In this document: one piece after another, positions 8,719 to 17,263 of the stretch
Layout of the letters: every line of letters begins with the position of its first letter
Position numbering within the stretch: the stretch's first letter is position 1
From: Glaciecola sp048820975
GTDB lineage: Bacteria > Pseudomonadota > Gammaproteobacteria > Enterobacterales > Alteromonadaceae
Assembly (NCBI RefSeq): GCF_048820975.1
Contig: NZ_JBMEUF010000002.1
Location: 1 to 64,000, forward strand
DNA: 64,000 bases
Direction of reading: 5' to 3'
Position numbers and translations under genes: made by a program
The notes under the pieces: model-generated
Told to the model about the DNA's origin: nothing
Seen by the model: only the letters and a program-made list of their open reading frames with translations
Databases searched by the model: none

Positions 8719-9024
8719 TTACCAGCTGGCTTTTTTAAGGCCAGGGACTTCACCACGCATTGCAGCTTCACGAAGCTTAATACGAGAAAGACCAAATTTG
8801 CGTAGGAAACCATGTGGACGGCCCGTTACACGACAGCGATTTTGCTTACGTGAACGTGACGAATCACGTGGAAGTTGTTGTAGCTTAAGAACAGCGTCCC
8901 AACGCTCTTCTTCAGAAGCATTAACATCACTGATGATTGCTTTTAATGCATCACGCTTTGCTGAATACTTCTTAACCAGCTTGGCACGTTTTACTTCGCG
9001 CGCCTTCATTGATTCTTTTGCCAT
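8719..9024 (-). CDS. rpsN: 30S ribosomal protein S14 (long, zinc-free form)
   Basis: This 101-residue S14 starts MAKESMKAREVKRAKLV and ends RGEVPGLKKASW. It is the long form without the CxxC pairs of the zinc-binding short S14. It lies in the head of the small subunit. It sits between rplE and rpsH with 11- and 12-nt gaps, standard for the spc operon. Confidence 0.98.
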   Translation of the reverse strand: MAKESMKAREVKRAKLVKKYSAKRDALKAIISDVNASEEERWDAVLKLQQLPRDSSRSRKQNRCRVTGRPHGFLRKFGLSRIKLREAAMRGEVPGLKKASW

Positions 9025-9035
9025 AACCCTACACC

Positions 9036-9575
9036 CTATTTTCTAAACGGGAAGCTAAACGCGCTCAAAAGAGCATGTGCTTCGTCGTTAGTTTCAGCAC
9101 TGGTAGTGATAGTAATATCCATACCGCGCACTTTATCCACTTTATCGAAATCGATTTCAGGGAAGATGATTTGCTCACGTACACCCATGCTATAGTTGCC
9201 TTTACCGTCAAATGATTTCGGGTTAAGACCACGGAAGTCACGGATACGAGGAATTGTAATTGAGATTAAACGCTCAAGGAATTCCCACATACGTTCGCCA
9301 CGTAGGGTTACTTTACAGCCAATCGGATAACCTTCACGGATTTTAAAACCCGCTACTGATTTTCTAGCAACAGTGACAACTGGCTTTTGACCAGCGATAG
9401 CCGCCATGTCAGCTTGCGCTGACTCTAGCACTTTCTTGTCTGCTACTGCTTCACCTAAACCCATGTTTAAGGTGATTTTTTCAATCCGAGGGACTTGCAT
9501 GACACTTTTGTATCCGAACTGCTTCGCAAGATCGGCTACTACGGTCTCTTTATAGAACTCATGCAGTTTCGCCAT
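9036..9575 (-). CDS. rplE: 50S ribosomal protein L5
   Basis: From the ATG at 9575 the 179-residue product begins MAKLHEFYKETVV and ends LLSAFSFPFRK, matching L5 in sequence and length. The frame is open four codons further to a TTG at 9587, but that codon lies inside the Shine-Dalgarno GGAGAG of the ATG. L5 binds 5S rRNA and contacts the P-site tRNA. In E. coli this start region is the S8 repression target. Confidence 0.98.
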   Translation of the reverse strand: MAKLHEFYKETVVADLAKQFGYKSVMQVPRIEKITLNMGLGEAVADKKVLESAQADMAAIAGQKPVVTVARKSVAGFKIREGYPIGCKVTLRGERMWEFLERLISITIPRIRDFRGLNPKSFDGKGNYSMGVREQIIFPEIDFDKVDKVRGMDITITTSAETNDEAHALLSAFSFPFRK

Positions 9576-9590
9576 CGTACTCTCCAATAG

Positions 9591-9905
9591 TTAAACTAGG
9601 TCGCCGTTAGACTTAAAGAAACGTACTTTCTTTTCGTCTTCAACGCGGAAACCTACGCGATCTGCTTTACCCGTTGCTGGGTTAACAATCGCTATATTTG
9701 AAACATGAATAGAAGCTTCTTTATCAATGATGCCACCAGGCTCGCCCGCTTGAGGGTTTGGCTTTTGGTGTTTCTTGATAATATTTACGCCTTCTACATA
9801 TACACGGTCTTCAGATGAAAGAACACGCAAAACTTTGCCTTGCTTGCCTTTGTCTTTACCCGCTAATACGACTACTTCATCATCACGACGAATTTTTCTA
9901 GCCAT
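9591..9905 (-). CDS. rplX: 50S ribosomal protein L24
   Basis: The 104-residue protein starts MARKIRRDDEVVVLAGKDKG, containing the KOW motif of L24, which initiates assembly of the large subunit near the exit tunnel. It follows rplN by 12 nt and precedes rplE by 15 nt. Confidence 0.98.
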   Translation of the reverse strand: MARKIRRDDEVVVLAGKDKGKQGKVLRVLSSEDRVYVEGVNIIKKHQKPNPQAGEPGGIIDKEASIHVSNIAIVNPATGKADRVGFRVEDEKKVRFFKSNGDLV

Positions 9906-9917
9906 TATCGTGACTCC

Positions 9918-10286
9918 TTATAGTACTTCTGGGGCCAATGAGATAATCTTCATGAATGAATCACCACGAAGTTCTCTTGTCACCGGGCCAAAAATACGCG
10001 TGCCTATAGGTTGCTTGTTTGCATTAAGCAAAACAGCTGCGTTGTTATCAAAACGAATGGTTGAACCATCTGCTCTGCGAACGCCTTTCCTAGTACGCAC
10101 CACCACTGCATTCAAAACGTCACCTTTTTTAACTTTACCGCGAGGAATTGCTTCTTTCACAGTAACTTTAATGATGTCGCCTATGTGTGCATAACGGCGA
10201 TGCGAGCCACCTAGAACCTTAATACACTGAACCCTGCGAGCGCCCGAGTTATCGGCTACGTCCAGGTTAGTTTGCATTTGGATCAT
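9918..10286 (-). CDS. rplN: 50S ribosomal protein L14, first gene of the spc operon
   Basis: The 122-residue protein starts MIQMQTNLDVADNSGARRVQ and ends MKIISLAPEVL, clearly L14, an intersubunit-bridge protein. A GGAG Shine-Dalgarno lies 8 nt upstream of the ATG. In most gammaproteobacteria rpsQ (end of the S10 operon) lies directly upstream. Here there is instead a non-coding gap with a promoter-like sequence, then an unrelated lipoprotein gene. Confidence 0.98.
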   Translation of the reverse strand: MIQMQTNLDVADNSGARRVQCIKVLGGSHRRYAHIGDIIKVTVKEAIPRGKVKKGDVLNAVVVRTRKGVRRADGSTIRFDNNAAVLLNANKQPIGTRIFGPVTRELRGDSFMKIISLAPEVL

Positions 10287-10405
10287 GTTAGTGCTCCGCT
10301 GTTAAATATTAATAACTCTTCCGAGTCGCTAAGCTGCTATTTTCTCAAGGCTTTTTATTTTAGCCGCTGAAAAAATAGACCATACCCCCACAAAAAGGGC
10401 GCGAA

Positions 10406-10414
10406 ACTATAACA
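10406..10414 (-). promoter_or_regulatory. candidate spc operon promoter (extended -10)
   Basis: On the minus strand TGTTATAGT (10414-10406) is an extended -10 element followed by a GC-rich discriminator TTTCGCGCCC, as in growth-rate-controlled ribosomal promoters. No good -35 box is visible. Transcription would start near 10399, giving a leader of about 113 nt before rplN. Confidence 0.55.
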
Positions 10415-10586
10415 GAAAAGTAAGCTTAAGCATAGTCTAATTTAGATAAAAATTGATTATTTGTTGTGCAACACACTTTTCATCTTAAAAGCGTTATACG
10501 CGCGATGGCGTCTAATACGCGCAGGTATCTGTAAATCAATATAAATAGGGGATTCTAATTTATTACAGAGGAATAATTACACGAAT

Positions 10587-10613
10587 AAAAAAGGGCAAGT
10601 TTACACCTGCCCC
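10587..10613 (-). terminator. terminator after the lipoprotein gene
   Basis: On the minus strand GGGCAGG / CTTGCCC (one mismatch) flanks a short loop and is followed by six T residues (10592-10587), 31 nt past the stop at 10644. Confidence 0.7.
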
Positions 10614-10643
10614 ATTACTACTTTCTTTTCTGTTAGCTAACGA

Positions 10644-12170
10644 TTATTCGTCATCTGTACCTGAAATTTGGTCTACAGAGCGTAAAGCGTATCCACTACT
10701 ATTCACGTCAGAATGTTCAAGTATCAAAAACTGATCCGTACTGTCTTCATCCAATGTTAAGCTTAGCTCATCAAGAATAATCTCGTTGTTATCGATAGAG
10801 GCAACTACAAATACTTGGTAAGTATTGTTAAGTAAAATTAAACTAGACGCGTTTCCTTGGATCACATTTCTTGAGTTTTCAGCCGTCTCAATTATTTCGT
10901 CAGACTTAACAAAATAGAAGCTGACCACAGAGAAGTCATCGGAATTTACAAGGTTTAACAATAACAGTTCTTTGTCATACAAACGTGAACGATCACTGTT
11001 ATCAACAACTAAGCTGGTAATGACAGGTCTAATCTCGTCTACAATACCGTCTTCGTCTTCATCAACAATACCGTCGTTGTCATCATCCACTTCTTCTTCT
11101 GTCCAGTAAAGGAATAAAGTTCTGTTGGTGTTTTGCGGCAAACTTAAGATTCTATTTTCTAAAAATATCTCATCGTTTGTATCATTTGCAACGCTGAAAC
11201 GATAATCACCGCTATCTACCACATACGCTTCACTAAACGCTCCGTACTCTAAAGCGTCAATGTCAGGAATTGCCGTTACACCGTTTATAGTAATATCAAT
11301 TTTTGCATCATAATCGGCCACTAAATCGTTGCTATTTAAGCCATTAAATATAGATACGTTCGCGGTTGATTCCAGTGCGTCATACTGCGTAATACTGCTA
11401 TTTGAAATATTATCAACAACAAACGGAGAGCCGCCCACGCCTTGGTTTTCTCTAACGGCTAATAGATATTGACCTCCGAACGCGTAATTGATTTCATCCG
11501 AGGTAAACAATACTTCACTACTACCTGATAATGTAATGTAGATTTTATATTGGTCTTCATCAATTCTGAAGTTATCAGACAAACTATTCGTTTGTAAGCT
11601 ATCTAGCAGTGTCGCTTCATTAAAGGTTTCATCACTTTCTGACATATATACATCAATGTCATTGATTGTAGGATGCAGGTTCACTAAACGTAAGTTGAAA
11701 ATATCATCTTCACTATCTTCATCTTGTTGGTCTTCATCAAAGTTTGGAATGTCAAAAATGGTAACCGTTGGCGATTGAACTGAGTCACTCATTACTACCC
11801 AGTGAGTCACGTCTGACTCTACTTTGAACTGATCTTCATATACTATTTCTAAATCGCTGCGTACGCTTGATTCTTCGTCTTGCCATGCTAGCTCTATAAA
11901 GTAGTCTTGTGATTCCACCGATATACGACTACTTGCATTAGCATAAGCAATAGCAGAAAAAGTTTGCTCAAATTCATCATCGTCATCATTATCTAAATCT
12001 TCATCTAGCGTCATGTAAATGCTTGGTGAATCGTAAGATGCGTTGTAGAACTTTACGTAACCAACATCATCATCATCACTGCCGCTTCCGCCACAACCAG
12101 CAAGCACAGCTACACTCATCGCGATAAGGCTTAATTTGCTAAAGGCTTGCTTTTTTATTACTTCAACCAC
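10644..12170 (-). CDS. outer-membrane lipoprotein with DUF4397-like repeats
   Basis: The 508-residue protein has a lipoprotein signal ending in LAGC (cysteine about residue 26) followed by a GSGSDDDD linker, so it is probably lipidated and sent to the outer membrane. The mature part is very acidic and holds several beta-rich units opening like DUF4397 domains, for example VGYVKFYNASYDSPSIYM, FNLRLVNLHPTINDIDVYM and ANVSIFNGLNSND. A run of aspartates near the middle (EEVDDDNDGIVDEDEDG) resembles calcium-binding thrombospondin-3-type repeats. The start is a GTG at 12170 with GGGAG 6 nt upstream. It is monocistronic, with a terminator on each side and an unusual repeat cluster upstream (12274-12300). 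The function is unknown; the DUF4397 relation is judged by eye. Confidence 0.7.
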   Translation of the reverse strand: MVEVIKKQAFSKLSLIAMSVAVLAGCGGSGSDDDDVGYVKFYNASYDSPSIYMTLDEDLDNDDDDEFEQTFSAIAYANASSRISVESQDYFIELAWQDEESSVRSDLEIVYEDQFKVESDVTHWVVMSDSVQSPTVTIFDIPNFDEDQQDEDSEDDIFNLRLVNLHPTINDIDVYMSESDETFNEATLLDSLQTNSLSDNFRIDEDQYKIYITLSGSSEVLFTSDEINYAFGGQYLLAVRENQGVGGSPFVVDNISNSSITQYDALESTANVSIFNGLNSNDLVADYDAKIDITINGVTAIPDIDALEYGAFSEAYVVDSGDYRFSVANDTNDEIFLENRILSLPQNTNRTLFLYWTEEEVDDDNDGIVDEDEDGIVDEIRPVITSLVVDNSDRSRLYDKELLLLNLVNSDDFSVVSFYFVKSDEIIETAENSRNVIQGNASSLILLNNTYQVFVVASIDNNEIILDELSLTLDEDSTDQFLILEHSDVNSSGYALRSVDQISGTDDE

Positions 12171-12273
12171 TTGTTTCTCCCAGTAAACACATTTTTCTCG
12201 TTCTTTTGAAGGCCAAACGAAAAGCCACTTGTTAGGCGTATTATGTAAGTAAGATTAAACATTCGTTCACGGT

Positions 12274-12300
12274 CTTTACATTGCTTTACAAAGCTTTACA
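12274..12300 (-). promoter_or_regulatory. three helically phased TGTAAAG repeats, candidate regulator site
   Basis: On the minus strand TGTAAAG occurs three times at exactly 10-bp spacing (12300-12294, 12290-12284, 12280-12274). If CATAAT at 12245-12240 is the -10 box, the repeats sit just upstream of the -35 position, as with OmpR/PhoB-type response regulators binding direct repeats. The lipoprotein gene at 12170 is the likely target. The regulator is unknown. Confidence 0.5.
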
Positions 12301-12440
12301 TAATCCTTGCAGTACCTTTGCTGATCTTTACCTAAATAAGGAGAAACAGTGCAATTTACGCTAATTTATACACCATATATTCACATTTGTGCATGTAGTA
12401 TTCGCGTTAGTAGTTGGCTTACATGCTTGTTAACAGGCAC

Positions 12441-12472
12441 AAAAAAAGGCCATTATTAAATGGCCTTTTTTA
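12441..12472 (-). terminator. terminator after rlmB
   Basis: AAGGCCATT / AATGGCCTT (12446-12454 and 12459-12467) with a 4-nt loop is followed on the minus strand by seven T residues. The plus side also carries a T run. Confidence 0.9.
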
Positions 12473-12513
12473 TTCTATCGTTAGTTTACTACTTGCGGTC
12501 TTTTGAAGTGTTA

Positions 12514-13254
12514 TTATTGGCTTCGCTGCCTTACAACATCAAATAAGCAAATGCCACTGGCAACTGATACATTCAAACTTGATACCGCCCCCGCCATTGG
12601 GAGTTTAACGAGTTCATCGCAGGTTTCCCGCGTCAAACGCCTCATGCCTTTGCCTTCGGCTCCCATAACTATCGCAACATTGCCTTTAAGGTCGCATTCG
12701 TAGATTAACTGTTCTGCTTCACCAGCGGTTCCTACCACCCACACACCTTCTTGCTGAATGTGCTTCAGTGTGCGTGATAAGTTTGTGACTTGAATCAAAG
12801 GTACCGTTTCAGCTGCACCCACAGCTACTTTTCGAACTACTGGGGTTAAGCCAGCTGAGTTGTCTTTGGGTACAATTACCGCATGCACACCCGCGGCGTC
12901 GGCATTGCGCAAGCAAGCACCTAAGTTATGTGGATCGGTTACACCGTCGAGTACCAAAAAGAACGGATGTTTTTGCTTAGCGAGAATCAAATCTAAATCA
13001 GCTTCATCAAGCACACGAGCTGGCTTGGCTCTGGCGATTATTCCTTGATTTTGTTCACCTTTGCTTTTTTCATCAAGGGTTTTTCGCAGCACGAACTGCA
13101 CTGCAATATTATGTTTACGTGCCGCACTTACCAAGCTGTTCATGCGCTCGTCGTTACGGCCTTTAGCCACCATTATCTCTAATATTCGCTCAGGCTCATT
13201 ATCAAGAGCCGAAGCAATTGAGTGAATGCCGTAAATAAATTCTGCTTGTGCCAT
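12514..13254 (-). CDS. rlmB: 23S rRNA (guanosine-2'-O-)-methyltransferase RlmB
   Basis: The 246-residue protein has the RlmB N-terminal substrate-binding domain (EFIYGIHSIASALDNEPERI) and the SpoU/SPOUT methyltransferase domain. The motifs LDGVTDPHNLGACLRNADA, VMGAEGKGMRRL and LPMAGAVSSLNVSVASGI build the knotted S-adenosylmethionine site. It methylates G2251 in the 23S P-loop. It follows rnr by 25 nt, as in E. coli, and is probably co-transcribed with it. Confidence 0.95.
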   Translation of the reverse strand: MAQAEFIYGIHSIASALDNEPERILEIMVAKGRNDERMNSLVSAARKHNIAVQFVLRKTLDEKSKGEQNQGIIARAKPARVLDEADLDLILAKQKHPFFLVLDGVTDPHNLGACLRNADAAGVHAVIVPKDNSAGLTPVVRKVAVGAAETVPLIQVTNLSRTLKHIQQEGVWVVGTAGEAEQLIYECDLKGNVAIVMGAEGKGMRRLTRETCDELVKLPMAGAVSSLNVSVASGICLFDVVRQRSQ

Positions 13255-13279
13255 ATTTCTCAGCTTGTCCTATTGGCGC

Positions 13280-15667
13280 TTACTTGCCGCGCCGGGGTTT
13301 ATTTCTTGAAGATTTTGTACGCTTAGACCCAGGTCCCGATTTACGTTTGCCTGTGTTTTGAGCATCTTTATTTTCTTTGGTTTGGGCTCGAGCACCACCT
13401 TTAGCTTTTCCATCTGATTTACCAGCGGCGCGTTGAGCAGGCCCATTCGATTTTTTAGATCGAGGCTTTTTACGGCTAGCTCTGTTCATTTGCTCTTGAC
13501 CATCTATCATTAGATCAATTTTTCTATCGTCTAAATTCACCGCAACAACTTTAATATTGACTGGGTCACCTAGGCGATAACTTACACCAGATGCTTCACC
13601 TACTAAACATTGCTTGAGTTCATCATACCGATAATAGTCATTTCCTAACGAGGTTATGTGGACAAGGCCGTCAATTTGATATTCATTAATACGCACGAAC
13701 AAGCCAAAATTAGTTACCGAAGCCACTACGCCCTCAAACACATCGCCTACGTGGTCTTGCATAAATTCACATTTAAGCCAATCTGACACATCACGAGTTG
13801 CGTCATCTGCGCGCCTTTCCGCCATGGAACATTGTTCACCAAGCTGCTCTATTTCCTGCTCACTGTAAAACTTAGCGCCTTTACAAATTTTTTGCCGCAT
13901 CTGTTTATTGATTATCGCTTTGATAACACGATGTACCACTAAATCAGGATAACGCCTAATAGGAGAGGTAAAATGTGCATAAGCCTCAAGGGCCAGGCCG
14001 AAATGTCCAACATTAGCACCATCATAAACGGCTTGCTTCATAGACCGTAACAGCATTGTTTGAATCAGTTCTTTATCAACGCGATTTTGAATTTTGCTTG
14101 CTACCTGCGCAAAATCTTGTGGGCTAGGTGTATTAGACGCAGTAAATGGAATACCAACCTCTGATAAATACGACCTAAAGGTTAACAAGCGATCTTCATC
14201 AGGCTTATCATGCACCCTGAATAAAGCTTCAGCATCGTTTCCTTCAATATACTGAGCTGCACAAACGTTGGCCATGATCATGCATTCTTCAATGAGTTTA
14301 TGCGCATCATTTCTGACCAAAGGTACAATATGTTCTATTTTACGCTGCGCGTTAAAAACAAAACGTGTTTCTTGAGATTCAAATTCAATAGCACCTCTGT
14401 TTTGACGCGCCTTTTTTAACACCTTGTACAGATCATATAGGTGGTTTAAATCATCAACTCTAGATTGATACCTTTCGATATGGGCTTCATCACCACTTAA
14501 TATTTGCCAAACTTTGCTGTAAGTGAAGCGGGCATGAGAACGCATTACCGCCTCATAAAACTGATATTCATCAAGCTTGCCCTGCTTATCAATGGTCATT
14601 TCACATACCATACATAAGCGGTCAACATCAGGATTGAGTGAGCATAATCCGTTCGAAAGCGCTTCCGGTAGCATGGGGATCACTTGTTCTGGAAAGTACA
14701 CCGATGTTGCTCTATTTTGTGCTTCAGCATCTAAAGCCGTGCCTAATTTAACATAAGAGCTTACATCAGCAATGGCTACCCACAATCGCCACCCGCCATT
14801 TTCCTCAGGCTGGCAATAAACGGCATCATCAAAATCTCGAGCATCTTCGCCATCAATCGTAACAAGGGGGAGCTGGCGTAAATCTACGCGTCCATTACTC
14901 GCCTCTTCTGGCACAGTCTCACTTAATGATGATAAACCTTTAGTAACGGATTGAGGCCATACATGAGGAATATCAAAATTGCGCAAGGCAGTTTCAATTT
15001 CCATCCCTGGTGCCATATGTTCGCCAAGTACTTCGGTAATTTTACCAATTGGATTCACTTTTCTTCGTGGACGCTGAGTAATCTCAACCACAACCACGTT
15101 GCCTTGACGAGCACCATTAACGTACTCTTTGGGAATTAAAATTTCATGGCAGATTCTATTGTCATCAGGAATAACTAAACTATTCCCCTGCTCTGAGAAA
15201 AAGCGGCCTACTATGGCGTCTTTACGGGGTTCTAGCACACGGTTTACTCTAAACTCGGTGCGCCCTTTGCGATCAGTTTGTCCTAAGGTTCCTTCAACAA
15301 TATCATCGTGGATTAAAGTCGACATTTGACCAATAGTAATAAAGAGATCTTTTTCAGTTGGCGAATGTTTCAAGAAACCGAATCCATCCCGATGACCAAT
15401 TACGCGCCCCTGAATCAATTCATCTTGTTTTTGAATTTCGTACTTTTTGTCTCGATTAAATAAGAGTTGGCCTTCACGTTCCATTGCTCTTAATCGGCGT
15501 TGAATGCCTATTCGGGCATCTTCATCTGTGGCATCAAGAATATGGCAAAACTCTATAAAAGAGAGCGCTTTTCCTTGTTCAGACAATATAGAGAGAAGAT
15601 ATTCGCGGCTTGCGACTGGATTTTCGTATTTGTTTTGTTCACGCTCAAAATGCGGGTCGTTACTCAT
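13280..15667 (-). CDS. rnr: ribonuclease R
   Basis: This 795-residue 3'-to-5' exoribonuclease has an N-terminal helix-turn-helix-like segment and cold-shock domains. The catalytic RNB domain (residues about 260-590) has the metal-binding aspartate motif DGEDARDFDDAV. A C-terminal S1 domain (GDVFEGVVASVTNFGLFVR) and a long Lys/Arg/Gly-rich tail follow. RNase R degrades structured RNA and helps in rRNA quality control. It begins MSNDPHFEREQNKYENPV like the E. coli protein and forms an operon with rlmB. Confidence 0.97.
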   Translation of the reverse strand: MSNDPHFEREQNKYENPVASREYLLSILSEQGKALSFIEFCHILDATDEDARIGIQRRLRAMEREGQLLFNRDKKYEIQKQDELIQGRVIGHRDGFGFLKHSPTEKDLFITIGQMSTLIHDDIVEGTLGQTDRKGRTEFRVNRVLEPRKDAIVGRFFSEQGNSLVIPDDNRICHEILIPKEYVNGARQGNVVVVEITQRPRRKVNPIGKITEVLGEHMAPGMEIETALRNFDIPHVWPQSVTKGLSSLSETVPEEASNGRVDLRQLPLVTIDGEDARDFDDAVYCQPEENGGWRLWVAIADVSSYVKLGTALDAEAQNRATSVYFPEQVIPMLPEALSNGLCSLNPDVDRLCMVCEMTIDKQGKLDEYQFYEAVMRSHARFTYSKVWQILSGDEAHIERYQSRVDDLNHLYDLYKVLKKARQNRGAIEFESQETRFVFNAQRKIEHIVPLVRNDAHKLIEECMIMANVCAAQYIEGNDAEALFRVHDKPDEDRLLTFRSYLSEVGIPFTASNTPSPQDFAQVASKIQNRVDKELIQTMLLRSMKQAVYDGANVGHFGLALEAYAHFTSPIRRYPDLVVHRVIKAIINKQMRQKICKGAKFYSEQEIEQLGEQCSMAERRADDATRDVSDWLKCEFMQDHVGDVFEGVVASVTNFGLFVRINEYQIDGLVHITSLGNDYYRYDELKQCLVGEASGVSYRLGDPVNIKVVAVNLDDRKIDLMIDGQEQMNRASRKKPRSKKSNGPAQRAAGKSDGKAKGGARAQTKENKDAQNTGKRKSGPGSKRTKSSRNKPRRGK

Positions 15668-15776
15668 ATTAGTAACATAGTCTTTTTTTCATTTTCATAA
15701 TCACTAGTATAAATGAATAAGAGCAACATAACACCCATTTGAATGAAAATTAATCTAATACAGTGTGTCGCTTTAA

Positions 15777-16007
15777 TTAAGCTTTTACCTTTATAAGCAT
15801 ATTTACTAACTTGTGCACAAAAGGAGCGACTACAAAAATAATGGGAAAAGCGAAGGTAAATGCTACGCACCATGCCTTCAACCAAATAAAAAACAAGTCA
15901 CTCACCATCCCAATGTTAAAAATAGTAATTAGTAGTGACATTATCCCTGACATGAACATACTCATGAATAAAGCGAAAACAACAGGACGATATTTCTCAT
16001 CTATCAT
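15777..16007 (-). CDS. DUF2798 family small membrane protein
   Basis: The 76-residue protein has two transmembrane segments and matches the DUF2798 pattern: a first helix with VFALFMSMFMSGIMSLLIT, an N-x-G turn, a WLKAW motif, and a second helix ending IFVVAPFVHKLV. An AAGG Shine-Dalgarno lies 8 nt before the ATG. It sits alone between rnr and purT on the same strand. Its molecular function is unknown. Confidence 0.75.
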   Translation of the reverse strand: MIDEKYRPVVFALFMSMFMSGIMSLLITIFNIGMVSDLFFIWLKAWCVAFTFAFPIIFVVAPFVHKLVNMLIKVKA

Positions 16008-16030
16008 ATTAAAAGCCTTGTGAAGATTAA

Positions 16031-17212
16031 CTATAATTCAGTTTGTAAACTGGCTGCCATATATAAACCTTTTTCCATCGCGACTTCTAATGAGTCGTCA
16101 CAAGCTAGGGCAACACCCATTCGCCGTTTTCCTTTTACTTCTGGTTTACCAAATAATCGTAAATCAGTGTTTGGTAAGCTCAATACTTCGTGTAAATTTT
16201 TGAAGCGTATATCGTTTGATTCACCTTCGACTAAAAGTGCAACTGATACGGATGGTAAGCGAAAACTTATAGCCGGAATAGGTAAGCCAAGAAAAGCTCT
16301 TACGTGTAAAGCAAACTCTGATAAATCTTGAGACATAAGCGTTACCATGCCCGTATCGTGCGGCCTAGGTGAAACTTCACTAAAGATCACATCGTCGCCT
16401 TTGATAAATAGCTCAACGCCAAAAAGACCAAAACCACCTAGTTCGTTAACGACTTTTTCTGCAATGTTTTGAGCGCGATGTAGTGCCAATCCAGACATTA
16501 CTTGTGGCTGCCATGATTCCTGATAATCACCATTTTCTTGACGGTGCCCTATAGGTTCGCAGAAACTTATCCCGCCGCAATGTTGAACCGTCAATAAGGT
16601 AATTTCATAATCAAAGTCTACAAAACCTTCAACAATAACTTTACCTCCACCGGCACGGCCGCCCTCTTGCGCATAATTCCAAGCATTATTTAGATCAGTT
16701 GAACTTTTTACTAAGCTCTGCCCCTTACCAGAGGAACTCATGATAGGTTTGACCAAACAAGGATAAGCAATTTCCTCAACGGCTTGTTCAAATTCTTGCT
16801 TGGTTTGCGCGAATGCGTAAGAAGATGTGGGTAATGCTAATTTTTCAGCGACTAAGCGACGAATTCCCTCGCGGTTCATAGTTAAATGTGCCGCTCGTGC
16901 ACTAGGAACAACCGTAAAACCCTCGGTCTCTAGTTCAATCAGACAATCTGTAGCAATAGCCTCTATTTCAGGCACAATAAAATTGGGTTTTTCTTTTACA
17001 GCGAGCTCACGCAGTGCATCTGCATCAAGCATCGAAATTACATAACTGCGATCTGCAATTTGCATTGCAGGTGCATTTTCGTAGCGGTCTAAGGCTATTA
17101 CTTCACAACCTAAACGCTTGAGTTCAATGGCAACCTCTTTGCCTAATTCACCAGAACCAAGCAACATAACTTTGCATGCACCTGAAGAAAACGGAGTACC
17201 TAATTGAGACAC
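16031..17212 (-). CDS. purT: formate-dependent phosphoribosylglycinamide formyltransferase (GAR transformylase 2)
   Basis: This ATP-grasp enzyme makes formyl-GAR from GAR, formate and ATP in purine synthesis. It has VMLLGSGELGKEVAIEL at the start of the preATP-grasp domain, the ATP-binding loop MSSSGKGQS, and the metal-site region FSEVSPRPHDTGMVTL. The longest frame starts at a GTG (17245) with no ribosome-binding site. The GTG at 17212 is preceded by AGGAAG at 7-nt spacing and aligns with the E. coli start, giving 393 residues. It precedes DUF2798 on the same strand. Confidence 0.95.
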   Translation of the reverse strand: MSQLGTPFSSGACKVMLLGSGELGKEVAIELKRLGCEVIALDRYENAPAMQIADRSYVISMLDADALRELAVKEKPNFIVPEIEAIATDCLIELETEGFTVVPSARAAHLTMNREGIRRLVAEKLALPTSSYAFAQTKQEFEQAVEEIAYPCLVKPIMSSSGKGQSLVKSSTDLNNAWNYAQEGGRAGGGKVIVEGFVDFDYEITLLTVQHCGGISFCEPIGHRQENGDYQESWQPQVMSGLALHRAQNIAEKVVNELGGFGLFGVELFIKGDDVIFSEVSPRPHDTGMVTLMSQDLSEFALHVRAFLGLPIPAISFRLPSVSVALLVEGESNDIRFKNLHEVLSLPNTDLRLFGKPEVKGKRRMGVALACDDSLEVAMEKGLYMAASLQTEL

Positions 17213-17263
17213 AGCTGAGCTTCCTGTTTTGTTACGAAAGCCCACAGTATATTGAAGAGTTGC

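Larger units (their letters stand above)
10287..10643. other. non-coding gap upstream of rplN
   Basis: This 357-bp gap holds the rplN leader and candidate spc promoter (10406-10414), and the terminator of the lipoprotein gene (10587-10613). No remnant of rpsQ, rpmC or another S10-operon gene was recognised in any frame. Confidence 0.6.
12171..12513. other. intergenic region between rlmB and the lipoprotein gene
   Basis: This 343-bp gap holds the terminator of rlmB (12441-12472) and the TGTAAAG repeat cluster (12274-12300). On the minus strand a weak -10 candidate, CATAAT (12245-12240), lies 28 bp beyond the last repeat. No small open frame is convincing. Confidence 0.6.

Noticed and set aside
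15664..15885. 73-codon minus-strand frame between rnr and purT
   Set aside because: It overlaps the DUF2798 gene in another frame, has no family-like sequence and no good ribosome-binding site. The DUF2798 frame is clearly the real one.
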